A stretch of DNA of 64,000 bases, from contig NZ_AZSJ01000003.1 in the NCBI RefSeq assembly GCF_000516555.1, forward strand, positions 1,373,301-1,437,300. Reading direction: 5' to 3'. The translations under genes and the position numbers were made by a program. Shown in pieces: positions 1 through 10,602 of the stretch; position 1 is the first letter of the stretch, and the number at the start of each line of letters is the position of its first letter. The DNA comes from Afipia sp. P52-10 (GTDB lineage Bacteria > Pseudomonadota > Alphaproteobacteria > Rhizobiales > Xanthobacteraceae). The notes beneath the pieces were generated by a model. That model made no database searches. It saw only the letters and a program-made list of their open reading frames with translations, and was not told the origin of the DNA.

Positions 1-6
1 GGCCAT
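1..6 (-). CDS. atpD: Start of the next minus-strand gene, probably ATP synthase F1 beta subunit (partial)
   Basis: Only the first two codons (ATG GCC, read on the minus strand) lie in the window. A strong ribosome binding site, AAGGAG at 15-20, sits eight bases upstream. The identity is inferred: the F1 gene order atpH-atpA-atpG is normally followed by atpD, and alphaproteobacterial AtpD proteins commonly start Met-Ala. The sequence itself proves only that a translated gene starts here. Confidence 0.55.
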
Positions 7-31
7 AGATATTTCTCCTTCGAATGCGGTC

Positions 32-433
32 TTAGACGACGGTCAGCTTGACGGGCATATTGCCCTTCGTCGCCTTGGAATAGGGACAAACGGTGTGGGC
101 TTCCTCGACGAGGGCCTGAACCTTGGCCTTGTCGGCGCCCGGCACCGAGACTTTCAGCTCGGCCGACAGCGAGAACCCGCCGTCGGTGTTCAACGTGACT
201 TCGCAGGTCACCTTCGCGACCTGCGCGTCGATGCCGTGCTTCTTGCCGAGCACCAGCAGCGCCTGGCCGAAGCAGGAGGAGTAACCGAGCGCGAACAGCT
301 GCTCGGGATTATGCCCGTCGCCTGCGCCGCCGAGCTCCTTCGGCAGCGCCATCGCCAGTGCGAGACCGCCGTCGTCGAGCATCGCACGTCCGTTGCGGCC
401 ACCCTTCGTCGTCGCTTTCGTCACATAGGCCAT
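32..433 (-). CDS. Ohr/OsmC-family organic hydroperoxide peroxidase
   Basis: A 133-residue protein of the Ohr branch of the OsmC family, cytoplasmic thiol peroxidases that reduce organic hydroperoxides. The two redox cysteines are visible at Cys54 (SSCFGQAL) and Cys116 (VCPYSKAT); the second motif is typical of Ohr. The length matches the family. The gene lies 24 bases downstream of atpG on the same strand and 25 bases upstream of the presumed atpD start, so it is probably co-transcribed with the ATP synthase genes. I see no ohrR-type regulator next to it, so peroxide-specific control is not evident. The family assignment is firm; the role inside the atp operon is unknown. Confidence 0.9.
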   Translation of the reverse strand: MAYVTKATTKGGRNGRAMLDDGGLALAMALPKELGGAGDGHNPEQLFALGYSSCFGQALLVLGKKHGIDAQVAKVTCEVTLNTDGGFSLSAELKVSVPGADKAKVQALVEEAHTVCPYSKATKGNMPVKLTVV

Positions 434-457
434 GACACACCTCTTCGGTTGTACGCG

Positions 458-1339
458 TTAAACGGCCTCGGCGCCGGAGATGATTTCGATCAGTTCCTTC
501 GTGATCATCGCCTGGCGTGTACGGTTGTAGGTGAGCGTCTGCTTGCGGATCATCTCGCCCGCGTTGCGGGTGGCGTTGTCCATGGCGCTCATCTGCGCGC
601 CGTAGAACGATGCGTTGTTCTCGAGCAGCGCGCGGAAGATCTGCACCGCGATGTTGCGCGGCAGCAGGTCATTGAGGATCTGGTCTTCCTCCGGCTCGTA
701 GTCGTAGGCAGCGGCCGGCTCGCCGGCGGCAGCCTTCTTCTCTTCGAGCACCAGCGGAATGATCTGCTGGGCGGTCGGCAGCTGTGCGATCACCGACTTG
801 AAGCGGGCAAAGAACAGCGTGCAGACGTCGAACTCGCCGGCGTTGAAGCGGGCCAGCACCTTCTGCGCGATCTCCTCGGCGTTGCCGAAAGCAAGCTGGC
901 GAACGCCGCGCAGATCCATGTGCTCGACGATCTGCTTGTCGAACTGGCGGCGAAGCTGCTCGTAGCCTTTACGGCCGACGCAGAAGAACTTCACATCCTT
1001 GCCTTCGCTCATCAGCCGCAGCGCCCGCTCGCGCGCGAGACGCACGATCGACGAGTTGAAAGCGCCCGACAGGCCGCGCTCGCCGGTGCAGACCAGCAGC
1101 AGGTGGACCTTGTCGTTGCCGGTGCCGGCGAGCAGCGGGCTGGCGTTGCCGGTGGCAGCCACCGCGCCGGCGATGTTGCCGATCACGGTCTCCATCCGCT
1201 CCGCATACGGACGCGCGGCTTCCGCCGCCGTCTGGGCACGGCGCAGCTTGGAGGCGGCCACCATCTGCATGGCCTTGGTGATCTTCTGCGTCGCCTTGGT
1301 GGAGGCGATGCGGACGCGCATGTCCTTGAGGCTGGCCAT
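458..1339 (-). CDS. atpG: ATP synthase F1 gamma subunit
   Basis: A 293-residue gamma subunit, the central rotating shaft of F1 that couples proton flow through Fo to catalysis. The N-terminal helix ([20 protein letters not shown]) and the C-terminal helix with [20 protein letters not shown] are the conserved coiled-coil elements of the shaft. The length is normal. It starts 22 bases downstream of the atpA stop codon, on the same strand, so atpH-atpA-atpG form one transcription unit. The protein is peripheral, on the cytoplasmic face of the membrane. Confidence 0.98.
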   Translation of the reverse strand: MASLKDMRVRIASTKATQKITKAMQMVAASKLRRAQTAAEAARPYAERMETVIGNIAGAVAATGNASPLLAGTGNDKVHLLLVCTGERGLSGAFNSSIVRLARERALRLMSEGKDVKFFCVGRKGYEQLRRQFDKQIVEHMDLRGVRQLAFGNAEEIAQKVLARFNAGEFDVCTLFFARFKSVIAQLPTAQQIIPLVLEEKKAAAGEPAAAYDYEPEEDQILNDLLPRNIAVQIFRALLENNASFYGAQMSAMDNATRNAGEMIRKQTLTYNRTRQAMITKELIEIISGAEAV

Positions 1340-1361
1340 GACTTAAGCAGCGCTCCTGACT

Positions 1362-3454
<2,093 letters not shown>

Positions 3455-3995
3455 GAAAGCGCTCTTTAAAGCTGTCGAACTCGCAAGGAAAAACTTCGCT
3501 GGGAGGCGACGCCAAGCCCTTGGAATTCAATCGGAACTTCGATTCTTCGCAGGCCCCGAACCCCCCGAGCCGCAGAAAATCGCCGGTTTGCTAACATGGG
3601 CCACGAAGGCGCGCAACACGGCCATGACGCACACGCGCCTGTTTGTGGCGCGGAGGACACTTGGTCGCGCGGAAAATCTGGACGCAGTGAAGACGCCGTT
3701 TGCGGCACCCGCGCTGAACGGACTTCCAGCTTCGGAGCCGAGCACCGTTCGCCCGATGGCGGGCATCGCAGCGTGAAACCGGCCTGAACTGCTGTGCGGC
3801 GCGATCGCGCGGTCGGGGCGGGTTTCGCCTGACATTCTGACGCCGAGCCTGAGCCGGCGCGCCCGGCTTCACGGTACGCTGCTGCCCGCTCAGCTCAGGC
3901 AGCCCCGCGCGACACGCATGCCGCAACGATTCGTTCATCTTCTTGTGGCAGCGGCTCGAATTCTTCGTTTCACAGTATAGACCGACCGTTCAGCG

Positions 3996-4010
3996 TTAAT
4001 AAGTTGTTAA
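3996..4010. promoter_or_regulatory. Candidate CtrA binding site
   Basis: The sequence reads TTAA, seven bases, TTAA, which is the full consensus for the alphaproteobacterial cell-cycle regulator CtrA. It lies in the AT-rich stretch about 180 bases upstream of rlpA. The match is exact, but one 8-base consensus can occur by chance; the AT-rich setting and the envelope-related downstream gene make it plausible. Confidence 0.5.
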
Positions 4011-4162
4011 TGACAAGTCATTTTCAAGCAAAGCAGTTTTTTAGGCAATCTTGGTCACAACTATGAAGATTTTAAGCCTCGCCTGACCCGTCACTTTTAC
4101 GCCCAATTCTGAGGTGAACTCGCGCCCCGCTTCGGGACAGGGGCAATTCTATTCAACAAAAC

Positions 4163-4178
4163 GAACGTAAATACGTTC
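4163..4178. promoter_or_regulatory. Short perfect palindrome upstream of rlpA
   Basis: GAACGTA, two bases, TACGTTC forms a perfect inverted repeat ending 13 bases before the rlpA start, immediately 5' of its ribosome binding site (AGGGACAGG). It could be an operator for a dimeric regulator or an mRNA hairpin near the ribosome binding site. Confidence 0.4.
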
Positions 4179-4191
4179 AAGGGACAGGTGA

Positions 4192-4626
4192 ATGCGTACA
4201 AAGACTACTCGCGCGACAGCGCGCAAGCTTGCAACTCGCTCAATGCTCACCATGGCCGCCGCAACAGCGCTCATCATTACCGGGGCAACGGCCGGCGAAG
4301 CCAAAGCCCGCAAAAGCTGGCGCAATGCCAACGCTTCCATCAGCAGCGGCTCCTTCGCAGGAACAGCCTCGTATTACGGCTTCGAGTCCGGCAAACGCAC
4401 GGCCTCCGGCGCCCGCTTCAACCCCATGGGCCTGACCGCCGCCCACCGGACCCTGCCATTCGGCACCCGGCTCAAGGTTACCCACGCCGGCCGCAGCGTG
4501 GTCGTGACGGTCAATGACCGGGGTCCGTTCATCCGCGGACGCGTGCTCGACCTGTCCAAGGGCGCAGCACAGGCCATCGGCCTGACCGGCCGCGGCGTCG
4601 GCCACGTCGTCGCCGAAGTTCAGTAA
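4192..4626 (+). CDS. rlpA: RlpA-like septal ring lytic transglycosylase
   Basis: A 144-residue exported protein. Residues 1 to about 37 are a basic, then hydrophobic signal peptide ending near TAGEAKA. Residues 54-143 form the double-psi beta-barrel domain of RlpA, with GTASYYG, RTASGARFNP and the VNDRGPF motif (107-113) that contains the catalytic aspartate region. There is no C-terminal SPOR domain, so this is the short form. RlpA proteins cleave naked glycan strands at the division septum. A ribosome binding site AGGGACAGG precedes the ATG. It stands alone on the plus strand and converges on priA. Confidence 0.85.
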   Translation: MRTKTTRATARKLATRSMLTMAAATALIITGATAGEAKARKSWRNANASISSGSFAGTASYYGFESGKRTASGARFNPMGLTAAHRTLPFGTRLKVTHAGRSVVVTVNDRGPFIRGRVLDLSKGAAQAIGLTGRGVGHVVAEVQ

Positions 4627-4699
4627 CCTTTCAACCGATACCGTTCTGCTCCCGAACATTCGGTGCGGGCGTCAGGCCAGACTTGAACGTCCCCGCGCT

Positions 4700-4738
4700 T
4701 TCTCGTCCCGTCATCGGGTCCCGATGGCGGGACGAGAA
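4700..4738. terminator. Hairpin between convergent rlpA and priA
   Basis: An inverted repeat with arms of about 18 bases (TTCTCGTCCCG and following, paired with CGGGACGAGAA) and a single internal mismatch lies between the convergent ends of rlpA and priA. A short T-rich stretch follows on the plus strand. It could act as a bidirectional terminator. Confidence 0.55.
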
Positions 4739-4783
4739 CGTTTCTGCAGCCCGCGCCGCACGCGGGCAGCCCGCCGGCGGACC

Positions 4784-6958
4784 TCACAGGAAGCTCTGCG
4801 GATCGACATCCACCTCGAGCTTGAGGGTTCCCTTCGGCTTCGGGGCCGCCGCCAGCCAGTCGCGCAAATAGCCGGACAGGTCGTAGCCGCGCTGAGACTT
4901 GACCAGCAGGCGGTAGCGGTAACGCCCGCGCACCACGGCCAGCGGCGCCTCCGCAGGCCCCAGCACCTTCACCGCGTCATCCAGCGGCGCGCACGCGGCG
5001 AGCTGCCGCGCAAATCCCTCCGCCATTGCCCGCTCGCCCGCCGAGACGACCAGGCTCGCCAGCCGCCCGAACGGCGGATAGCCGGTGCGCTCCCGCGCCT
5101 CGATCTCGCTCGCGTAGAACGCCTCGCGATCGCAGGTGACCAGCGCCCGCATCACCGGATGCTGCGGCTGATGCGTCTGCAAATAGCCGACCCCCTGCCC
5201 GGCCTCGCGGCCGGCGCGGCCGATCACCTGGTTCAGCAGTTGGAAGGTACGTTCGGCGGCGCGCGGGTCGCCATTGCCGAGGCCGAGATCCGCATCGACG
5301 ACGCCAACCAGATTCAGCCGTGGAAAGTGGTGGCCCTTGGCGACGAGTTGCGTGCCGATGATGATGTCGACGCGGCCTTCGGCGATCTCGTTCAGCTCCG
5401 CGCGCATGGTTTCGATCGAGGTGATCAGATCGCTCGACAGCACCATGGTCCGTGCTTCCGGAAACAGCGCTGCGACTTCCTCCTGCAACCGCTCGACACC
5501 CGGACCGATGGCGGCAAGCGACTCCTCCGCCTGACATTGCGGGCAGACGTGCGGCCGCGGCATCGAGAACCCGCAATGATGACAGACGAGGCGCTGGCGA
5601 AAGCGGTGATCGACCAGCCACGCATCGCAGATGTTGCACGCGAAGCGATGACCACAGGCGCGGCACAGCGTCAGCGGCGCATAGCCGCGCCGGTTGAGAA
5701 ACAAGAGCGCCTGCTCGCGCCGTTCGATCGCATCGCGCACCGCCCCCGCCAGCGCCGGCGAAATGAAGCGGCCGCGCGGCGGCGCCTCGCTGCGCAGATC
5801 GATCGGCGCGATATGCGGCATGTGCTGGCCGCCGAAGCGCGACGGCAACGCGATGCGCTGGTAGCGGCCCTTGCGCGCATTGACCTCGGTTTCCACCGAC
5901 GGCGTCGCCGACGACAGCACCACCGGGATTTTCGCGATATGGCCGCGCACCACCGCCATGTCGCGCGCATGATAATGCGTGCCCTCGTCCTGCTTGTAGG
6001 CCTGGTCGTGCTCCTCATCGACGACGATCAGGCCGAGATCCGCGTAGGGCAGAAACAGCGCCGAGCGCGCGCCGACGACGACATGCGCCTCACCCGACGC
6101 CACCGCCGCCCAGGTGCGGGCACGGCGGCGCGGCGTCAGCTCCGAATGCCACTCATGCGGCCGCACGCCGAAGCGGGCCGCGAAGCGATCGAGGAACTGG
6201 CCGGTGAGTGCGATCTCCGGCATCAGCAGCAACGCCTGCTTGCCCTTGCGCAGCACCTCCGCGACCGCCTCGAAATAAACCTCGGTCTTGCCCGAGCCGG
6301 TAACGCCATCGAGCAGCGCGACGCCAAACCCCTCACGCGCAGCAAACGTCCGCATCGCCTCGGCGGGGCCCTGCTGCGTGGGCGAGAACTCCGGCACCGC
6401 GAATTCGGGATCGGGCGCGGGCTCCGGCGGCGGCTTCGGCAGCGGCATCACTTCGAGCGTGCCTTCATCCACCAGCCCGTCGATGACGCTGGTGCTGACG
6501 CCGGCCTCGCTTGCCGCCTCCGACTTCGCGCGCAGGAACCCGTCCGAGAGCAGCGCGATCAGCCGCCGCCGCGCAGGCGTCAGCCGCTGCGGCGCGGGAC
6601 CCACCAGCCGTACGCCGAGCCGCACCCGCTCGGGCCCCAGCTCCTCGCCCATGCGCAACGTCATCCGCAGCACCATGCCGCGCGACGACAGCGTGTAGTC
6701 GGCAACCCAGTCGACGAAGCCGCGCAGCTCCGCCTGCAACGGCGGCAGGTCGAGCTTCTCGCTCACATCCTTCAGCCGGTTGTGCAGGCGGGGCTCGGGC
6801 GATGCATTGTCGGCCCAGACGACACCGGTGATGGTGCGCGCGCCGAGCGGCACCGACACAATATCGCCCGCCTTCAGGTCGAGACCATCCGGCACACGGT
6901 AGGAGTAAGTGCGATCGAGTGCGACCGGCGCAAGAACATCGACGAAGCGCGTGGGCAT
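4784..6958 (-). CDS. priA: Primosomal replication restart helicase PriA
   Basis: A 724-residue 3'-5' superfamily 2 helicase that reloads the replisome at stalled forks. The frame is open to 7096, but I place the start at 6958 (MPTRFVDVLAPVALDRTY), which matches the usual N-terminus of PriA. From that start, Walker A GVTGSGKT is at 218-225, the DEEH box is at 314-317, and eight zinc-binding cysteines lie at 432, 435, 441, 444, 459, 462, 472 and 475. The length is close to the E. coli protein. It runs divergently from xerC. A longer start at 7024 would overlap the xerC start codon. Confidence 0.95.
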   Translation of the reverse strand: MPTRFVDVLAPVALDRTYSYRVPDGLDLKAGDIVSVPLGARTITGVVWADNASPEPRLHNRLKDVSEKLDLPPLQAELRGFVDWVADYTLSSRGMVLRMTLRMGEELGPERVRLGVRLVGPAPQRLTPARRRLIALLSDGFLRAKSEAASEAGVSTSVIDGLVDEGTLEVMPLPKPPPEPAPDPEFAVPEFSPTQQGPAEAMRTFAAREGFGVALLDGVTGSGKTEVYFEAVAEVLRKGKQALLLMPEIALTGQFLDRFAARFGVRPHEWHSELTPRRRARTWAAVASGEAHVVVGARSALFLPYADLGLIVVDEEHDQAYKQDEGTHYHARDMAVVRGHIAKIPVVLSSATPSVETEVNARKGRYQRIALPSRFGGQHMPHIAPIDLRSEAPPRGRFISPALAGAVRDAIERREQALLFLNRRGYAPLTLCRACGHRFACNICDAWLVDHRFRQRLVCHHCGFSMPRPHVCPQCQAEESLAAIGPGVERLQEEVAALFPEARTMVLSSDLITSIETMRAELNEIAEGRVDIIIGTQLVAKGHHFPRLNLVGVVDADLGLGNGDPRAAERTFQLLNQVIGRAGREAGQGVGYLQTHQPQHPVMRALVTCDREAFYASEIEARERTGYPPFGRLASLVVSAGERAMAEGFARQLAACAPLDDAVKVLGPAEAPLAVVRGRYRYRLLVKSQRGYDLSGYLRDWLAAAPKPKGTLKLEVDVDPQSFL

Positions 6959-7022
6959 ACGATCCCGGCTGATGACTGGCTGATTAAGAGAGGCGCAAGG
7001 AAGGGGTGCGATAAAGCGCGTC

Positions 7023-8021
7023 ATGTCAAGCGCCCGATCCCGCCCGGCAGCGGACACCGCCGATACCGAAGCGGCGGCGGCTGAACTCGCCTGCATCGGA
7101 ACCGACCTCGCCCAGGAGATCGGCCGCTGGCTCGGCTATCTGCGCAGCGAGCGGCGCCTGGCCGCAAAGACGCTGGAAGCCTATGAACGGGATGTGCGGC
7201 AGTTCCTGATCTTTCTCAGCGGACACTGGGGCGGCCGCGTTTCGCTCAAGCAATTCGGCAATCTCGCCACCGCCGACATCCGCGCCTTCATGGCGATGCG
7301 CCGCGCCGACGCGATCGCCGGCCGCTCGCTGATGCGGGCGCTGGCGGGGCTGCGCTCGTTTGCCAAGTTCCTGGAGCGCGAGGGCAAGGGCAGGCTCGGC
7401 GCGCTCGCCGCCGTTCGCGCACCGAAGGTCGGCAAGACCCTGCCGAAACCGCTCACCGTCGAAAACGCCCGCCGCATGGCCGACGCCGACATCCGCGCCG
7501 ACGAGGAGCGCGAGCCGTGGGTGCTGGCCCGCGACGCCGCGGTGATGGCGCTGCTGTACGGCTCCGGCCTGCGCATCTCCGAAGCGCTCGGGCTGAAGCG
7601 CCGCGATGTGCCCGCGCCGGGCGCAGGCGACGTGCTGGTGGTGACCGGCAAAGGCAACAAGACACGGATGGTGCCGGTGCTGCAGACCGTGCTGGCGCTG
7701 ATCGCCGAATACGTGTCGATGTGCCCCTATGCCCTCGCGCCGGACAAGCCGATCTTCCTCGGCGCGCGCGGCGGACCGCTCAGCCCGCGCATCATCCAGC
7801 TGGCGATGGCGCGGCTGCGCGGCGCGCTCGGCCTGCCGGACAGCGCCACGCCGCACGCGCTGCGTCACTCGTTCGCCACCCACCTGCTCGGGCGCGGCGG
7901 CGACCTGCGCGCGATCCAGGAGCTGCTCGGCCACGCCTCGCTCTCGACGACGCAGATCTATACCGCGGTCGATACCGAGCGGCTGCTCGACGTCTACAAG
8001 ACGGCGCATCCGCGCGCCTGA
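7023..8021 (+). CDS. xerC: Tyrosine recombinase XerC
   Basis: A 332-residue site-specific recombinase that resolves chromosome dimers at dif together with XerD. The N-terminal SAM-like core-binding domain covers about residues 30-120. The catalytic set is complete: Arg184 (GSGLRISE), Lys210 (TGKGNKTR), His278 and Arg281 (HALRHSF), His304 (LLGHASL) and the nucleophile Tyr313 (TQIYTAV). The N-terminus is about 25 residues longer than in many homologues, so a later start is possible. It is divergent from priA, a common alphaproteobacterial arrangement. Confidence 0.93.
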   Translation: MSSARSRPAADTADTEAAAAELACIGTDLAQEIGRWLGYLRSERRLAAKTLEAYERDVRQFLIFLSGHWGGRVSLKQFGNLATADIRAFMAMRRADAIAGRSLMRALAGLRSFAKFLEREGKGRLGALAAVRAPKVGKTLPKPLTVENARRMADADIRADEEREPWVLARDAAVMALLYGSGLRISEALGLKRRDVPAPGAGDVLVVTGKGNKTRMVPVLQTVLALIAEYVSMCPYALAPDKPIFLGARGGPLSPRIIQLAMARLRGALGLPDSATPHALRHSFATHLLGRGGDLRAIQELLGHASLSTTQIYTAVDTERLLDVYKTAHPRA

Positions 8022-8164
8022 CGTCATCCCAACGTCTTCTGCCGGAGTACAACCGCCGGCCCCTTGCGTTGCGCCTGCGCTTCGGCCATTCGTTCGCTTT
8101 CGGACAATGGGAACAGCGGACCCGCTCGCACACGCCGGGCGGTTTTAGGGCAGGAGAAGACCAT

Positions 8165-8755
8165 ATGGGTGCGCATGAAAGCATGGAGCACGCCGAACAT
8201 GCCGAGCACGCCTCGGGCCAGAACCGCAAGATCGCGCTGCTGATCGCGGTGATCGCGCTGTTCCTGGCGCTGTCGGAGACGCTCGGCAAGGGCGCGCAGA
8301 CCGAAGCGCTGAGCCGTAACATCGAGGCCTCGAACCTGTGGGCGTTCTTCCAGGCGAAGACGATCCGCATGACCACGGTGCGCACCGCCGCCGAGGGCCT
8401 GCAGACCCAGGCCGAGAAGGACGGTGATCCGGCGTTCAAGGCGCTGGCCGACAAGCGCATCGACGGTTGGCAGAAGATCGCGCAGCGCTATGACGACGAG
8501 CCGGAAACCAATGAAGGCCGCAAGCAGCTGATCGCCCGGGCCAAGATCGCGGAAGACAAGCGCGATACCTCGCTCGCCAAGTACCACCACTTCGAGGTGG
8601 CCTCGGCCGCGTTCCAGATCGGCATCGTGCTGGCGTCGGCCACCATCATCACCGGCATGGTGGCACTGTCGTTCGGCGCGGTCGCGCTCGCGGTGATCGG
8701 CATCGGCTTCACCGCCATCGGCATCTTCGCGCCGCATGCGGTGCATCTGTTCTGA
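8165..8755 (+). CDS. DUF4337 family membrane protein
   Basis: A 196-residue protein of unknown function. The N-terminus is rich in His and Glu (MEHAEHAEHAS). A membrane segment follows at about 23-40, then a long charged, probably helical region, then two close membrane segments in the last 50 residues. This layout matches the DUF4337 family. The start is fixed by the ribosome binding site GGAG about nine bases before ATG 8165; the frame is open further upstream but overlaps xerC. It is a single gene downstream of xerC. Confidence 0.8.
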   Translation: MGAHESMEHAEHAEHASGQNRKIALLIAVIALFLALSETLGKGAQTEALSRNIEASNLWAFFQAKTIRMTTVRTAAEGLQTQAEKDGDPAFKALADKRIDGWQKIAQRYDDEPETNEGRKQLIARAKIAEDKRDTSLAKYHHFEVASAAFQIGIVLASATIITGMVALSFGAVALAVIGIGFTAIGIFAPHAVHLF

Positions 8756-8822
8756 TGCGCGCGAAATCGCCCGCGGGAAAAATGCGCTATAACGCCCCGG
8801 ACCAACCATTCGGGAGCAAGCC

Positions 8823-9116
8823 ATGATCATCGCCATCGACGCCGCCGGCACCGTAAGCCTGAAAGAAGCCAGTGATTTCAAAGGCTTCAAGGTGACGACG
8901 GCAAACAATGATGCGGCGTTCCTGACCAAGGCCCTGGCCGCCGCCGGGCGCTACGACGGATCGCATGCCTGGATTTCCCAGAACTGGCTGATCGAGCAGG
9001 GCAAGGCGGAAGGTCCCGCCTGGCGCGAGGGTTTCGACAAGATGGCGGCTTATGCCCAGTCGAAGGGCTGGATCGAGAACGGCGCGATCCGCGCCCATGT
9101 GGAGAGCGCGGGCTGA
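8823..9116 (+). CDS. Small hypothetical protein
   Basis: A 97-residue protein that I do not assign to a family. It is soluble-looking and mixed in composition, with no signal peptide or membrane segment. The start has a ribosome binding site (GGAGCAAGCC just before the ATG), and the residue composition looks like a real protein. It ends 15 bases before the convergent oxidase gene at 9132. It is likely real, with unknown function. Confidence 0.65.
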   Translation: MIIAIDAAGTVSLKEASDFKGFKVTTANNDAAFLTKALAAAGRYDGSHAWISQNWLIEQGKAEGPAWREGFDKMAAYAQSKGWIENGAIRAHVESAG

Positions 9117-9131
9117 GGCGTACCTCCCGCC

Positions 9132-10520
9132 TCACATCGTGAAGATGCGGCCCGGATTGAGAATCCGATGCGGGTCCAGCGCCCGCTTCAGCGCCCGCAT
9201 GGTCTCGATCTCGTCCTCGGTGCGGCTCATCTTCAGATACGGCCGCTTGAGGATGCCGATGCCATGCTCGGCGGAGACCGAACCGCCGAACTGGCCGGTG
9301 ATGCCGTAGACCAGCTCCTCGACCTGATGGTGGCGATCCGGACCATCGGTGTAACGCACCGTGACATGCAGGTTGCCGTCGCCCGCATGGCCGAACACCA
9401 CCGCGAATGACGCGCCATCCACCTGCTTCAGCGCCTTGTCGAGGGCGAGCGCATACGCCTCCATGCGGTCGATCGCGAGGCTGACGTCGAAGCCCGCACG
9501 CGGCGCCAGCGTGCGGCCGAGCTCGACACTGGAATCGCGAATCCGCCAGAGCGCGGCGGCCGAGGCGTGTGAGGTCGAGATCGTCGCATCGAGGATCAGC
9601 CCCTCGCCCATCGCCAATTCGAGCAGCCGCTCGATATCCGCCTGGATGCGCTCAGCGTCGCCGCCGGATGCCTCGAACAGCACGTAGAACGGGTGATGGG
9701 TCGGCAGCGGCCCGGTCACGCCCTTCACCCGTTCGATGGTGAGACGATAGTACTCATTCCACATCACCTCGAACGCCGTCAGCGCGCCGCCGAGATGCTT
9801 CCGCGCCAATCGCAGCAGCGCCGCCACATGCGGAAACGACGGCAACGCACACAGCGCCACCTGCCGTTCGGCCGGCGCCGGGAAGATGCGCAATGCGGCG
9901 CGCGTCACCACGCCAAGGATGCCTTCGCTGCCGATGAACAGATGCTTCAGATCGACGCCGGTGTTGTTCTTGATGTACTTGCGCAGGCCGTGCAGCACGG
10001 TGCCGTCGGCCTTCACCACCTCCAGCCCCAGCACCAGTTCGCGGGTCATGCCGTAGCGGATGACGCGGTTGCCGCCGGCATTGGTGGAGATGTTGCCGCC
10101 GATGGTGCAGCTTCCCCGCGCGCCGAGGTCGAGCGGAAACATGAACCCGTCCTGCTCCACGCGCTCCTGCAGCTTCTGCAACACCGCGCCGGCCTGAGCA
10201 ATGACGACACCGGTCGAGATATCCACCTCCTCGATCGCATTCATCAGCTCCATCGAGAGCACGATCTCGTCCGCGTTCGGCAACGCGCCGCGCACCAGCC
10301 CGGTCATGCCGCCCTGGGTCGTGACCGGCACCTTCTCGCGATGGCAGAGGCGCAACAGCGCCGACACCTGCTCGGTCGTCTTCGGCCGCACCACGGCACG
10401 CGGCTTCGGCACCGGATTGCCGGACATGTCGTGATGATAGCGCGCGTCGATATCGGCTCCGGTGAGAACCGCGCCCTGCGGCAGCGCGCCGCGCAAGTCG
10501 TCGATGAACCGGTCGGACAT
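9132..10520 (-). CDS. FAD-linked oxidase (GlcD / D-lactate dehydrogenase family)
   Basis: A 462-residue flavoprotein of the vanillyl-alcohol oxidase fold. The N-terminal FAD-binding PP-loop region contains VTTQGGMTGLVRGA and DLGARGSCTIGGNISTNAGG. The C-terminal FAD-oxidase domain holds FGHAGDGNLH and ends with SAEHGIGILKRPY and LDPHRILNPGRIF, the usual signature of D-2-hydroxyacid dehydrogenases (glycolate, D-lactate or D-2-hydroxyglutarate). The start at 10520 is chosen because GGAGGGAGGGG lies just upstream; the frame is open to 10574. It follows lpd on the same strand. The substrate cannot be read from sequence; D-2-hydroxyglutarate would fit the neighbouring 2-oxoglutarate genes. Confidence 0.88.
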   Translation of the reverse strand: MSDRFIDDLRGALPQGAVLTGADIDARYHHDMSGNPVPKPRAVVRPKTTEQVSALLRLCHREKVPVTTQGGMTGLVRGALPNADEIVLSMELMNAIEEVDISTGVVIAQAGAVLQKLQERVEQDGFMFPLDLGARGSCTIGGNISTNAGGNRVIRYGMTRELVLGLEVVKADGTVLHGLRKYIKNNTGVDLKHLFIGSEGILGVVTRAALRIFPAPAERQVALCALPSFPHVAALLRLARKHLGGALTAFEVMWNEYYRLTIERVKGVTGPLPTHHPFYVLFEASGGDAERIQADIERLLELAMGEGLILDATISTSHASAAALWRIRDSSVELGRTLAPRAGFDVSLAIDRMEAYALALDKALKQVDGASFAVVFGHAGDGNLHVTVRYTDGPDRHHQVEELVYGITGQFGGSVSAEHGIGILKRPYLKMSRTEDEIETMRALKRALDPHRILNPGRIFTM

Positions 10521-10602
10521 GTCCCCCTCCCTCCATATTTCCTTGGAGTTCGCTTGGCCGGGAAGGCCGAGCACCTTCCCGTTAAACCAAAGGGAGACAC
10601 CC

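Larger units (their letters stand above)
3455..4191. other. Intergenic region between atpH and rlpA
   Basis: There are 737 bases without a convincing gene. The atpH-proximal part is GC-rich and its open frames show no family features. Around 3960-4090 the composition becomes distinctly AT-rich, which suggests promoter or regulator-binding DNA for rlpA. A perfect CtrA-type box (3996-4010) and a short palindrome (4163-4178) lie here and are listed separately. The atp promoter is expected in the 3455-3700 part, but I cannot place it confidently. Confidence 0.6.

Noticed and set aside
4724-7084. A 786-codon plus-strand frame opposite priA
   Set aside because: Same kind of shadow: arginine-rich, featureless, and PriA with all helicase and zinc motifs occupies the minus strand.
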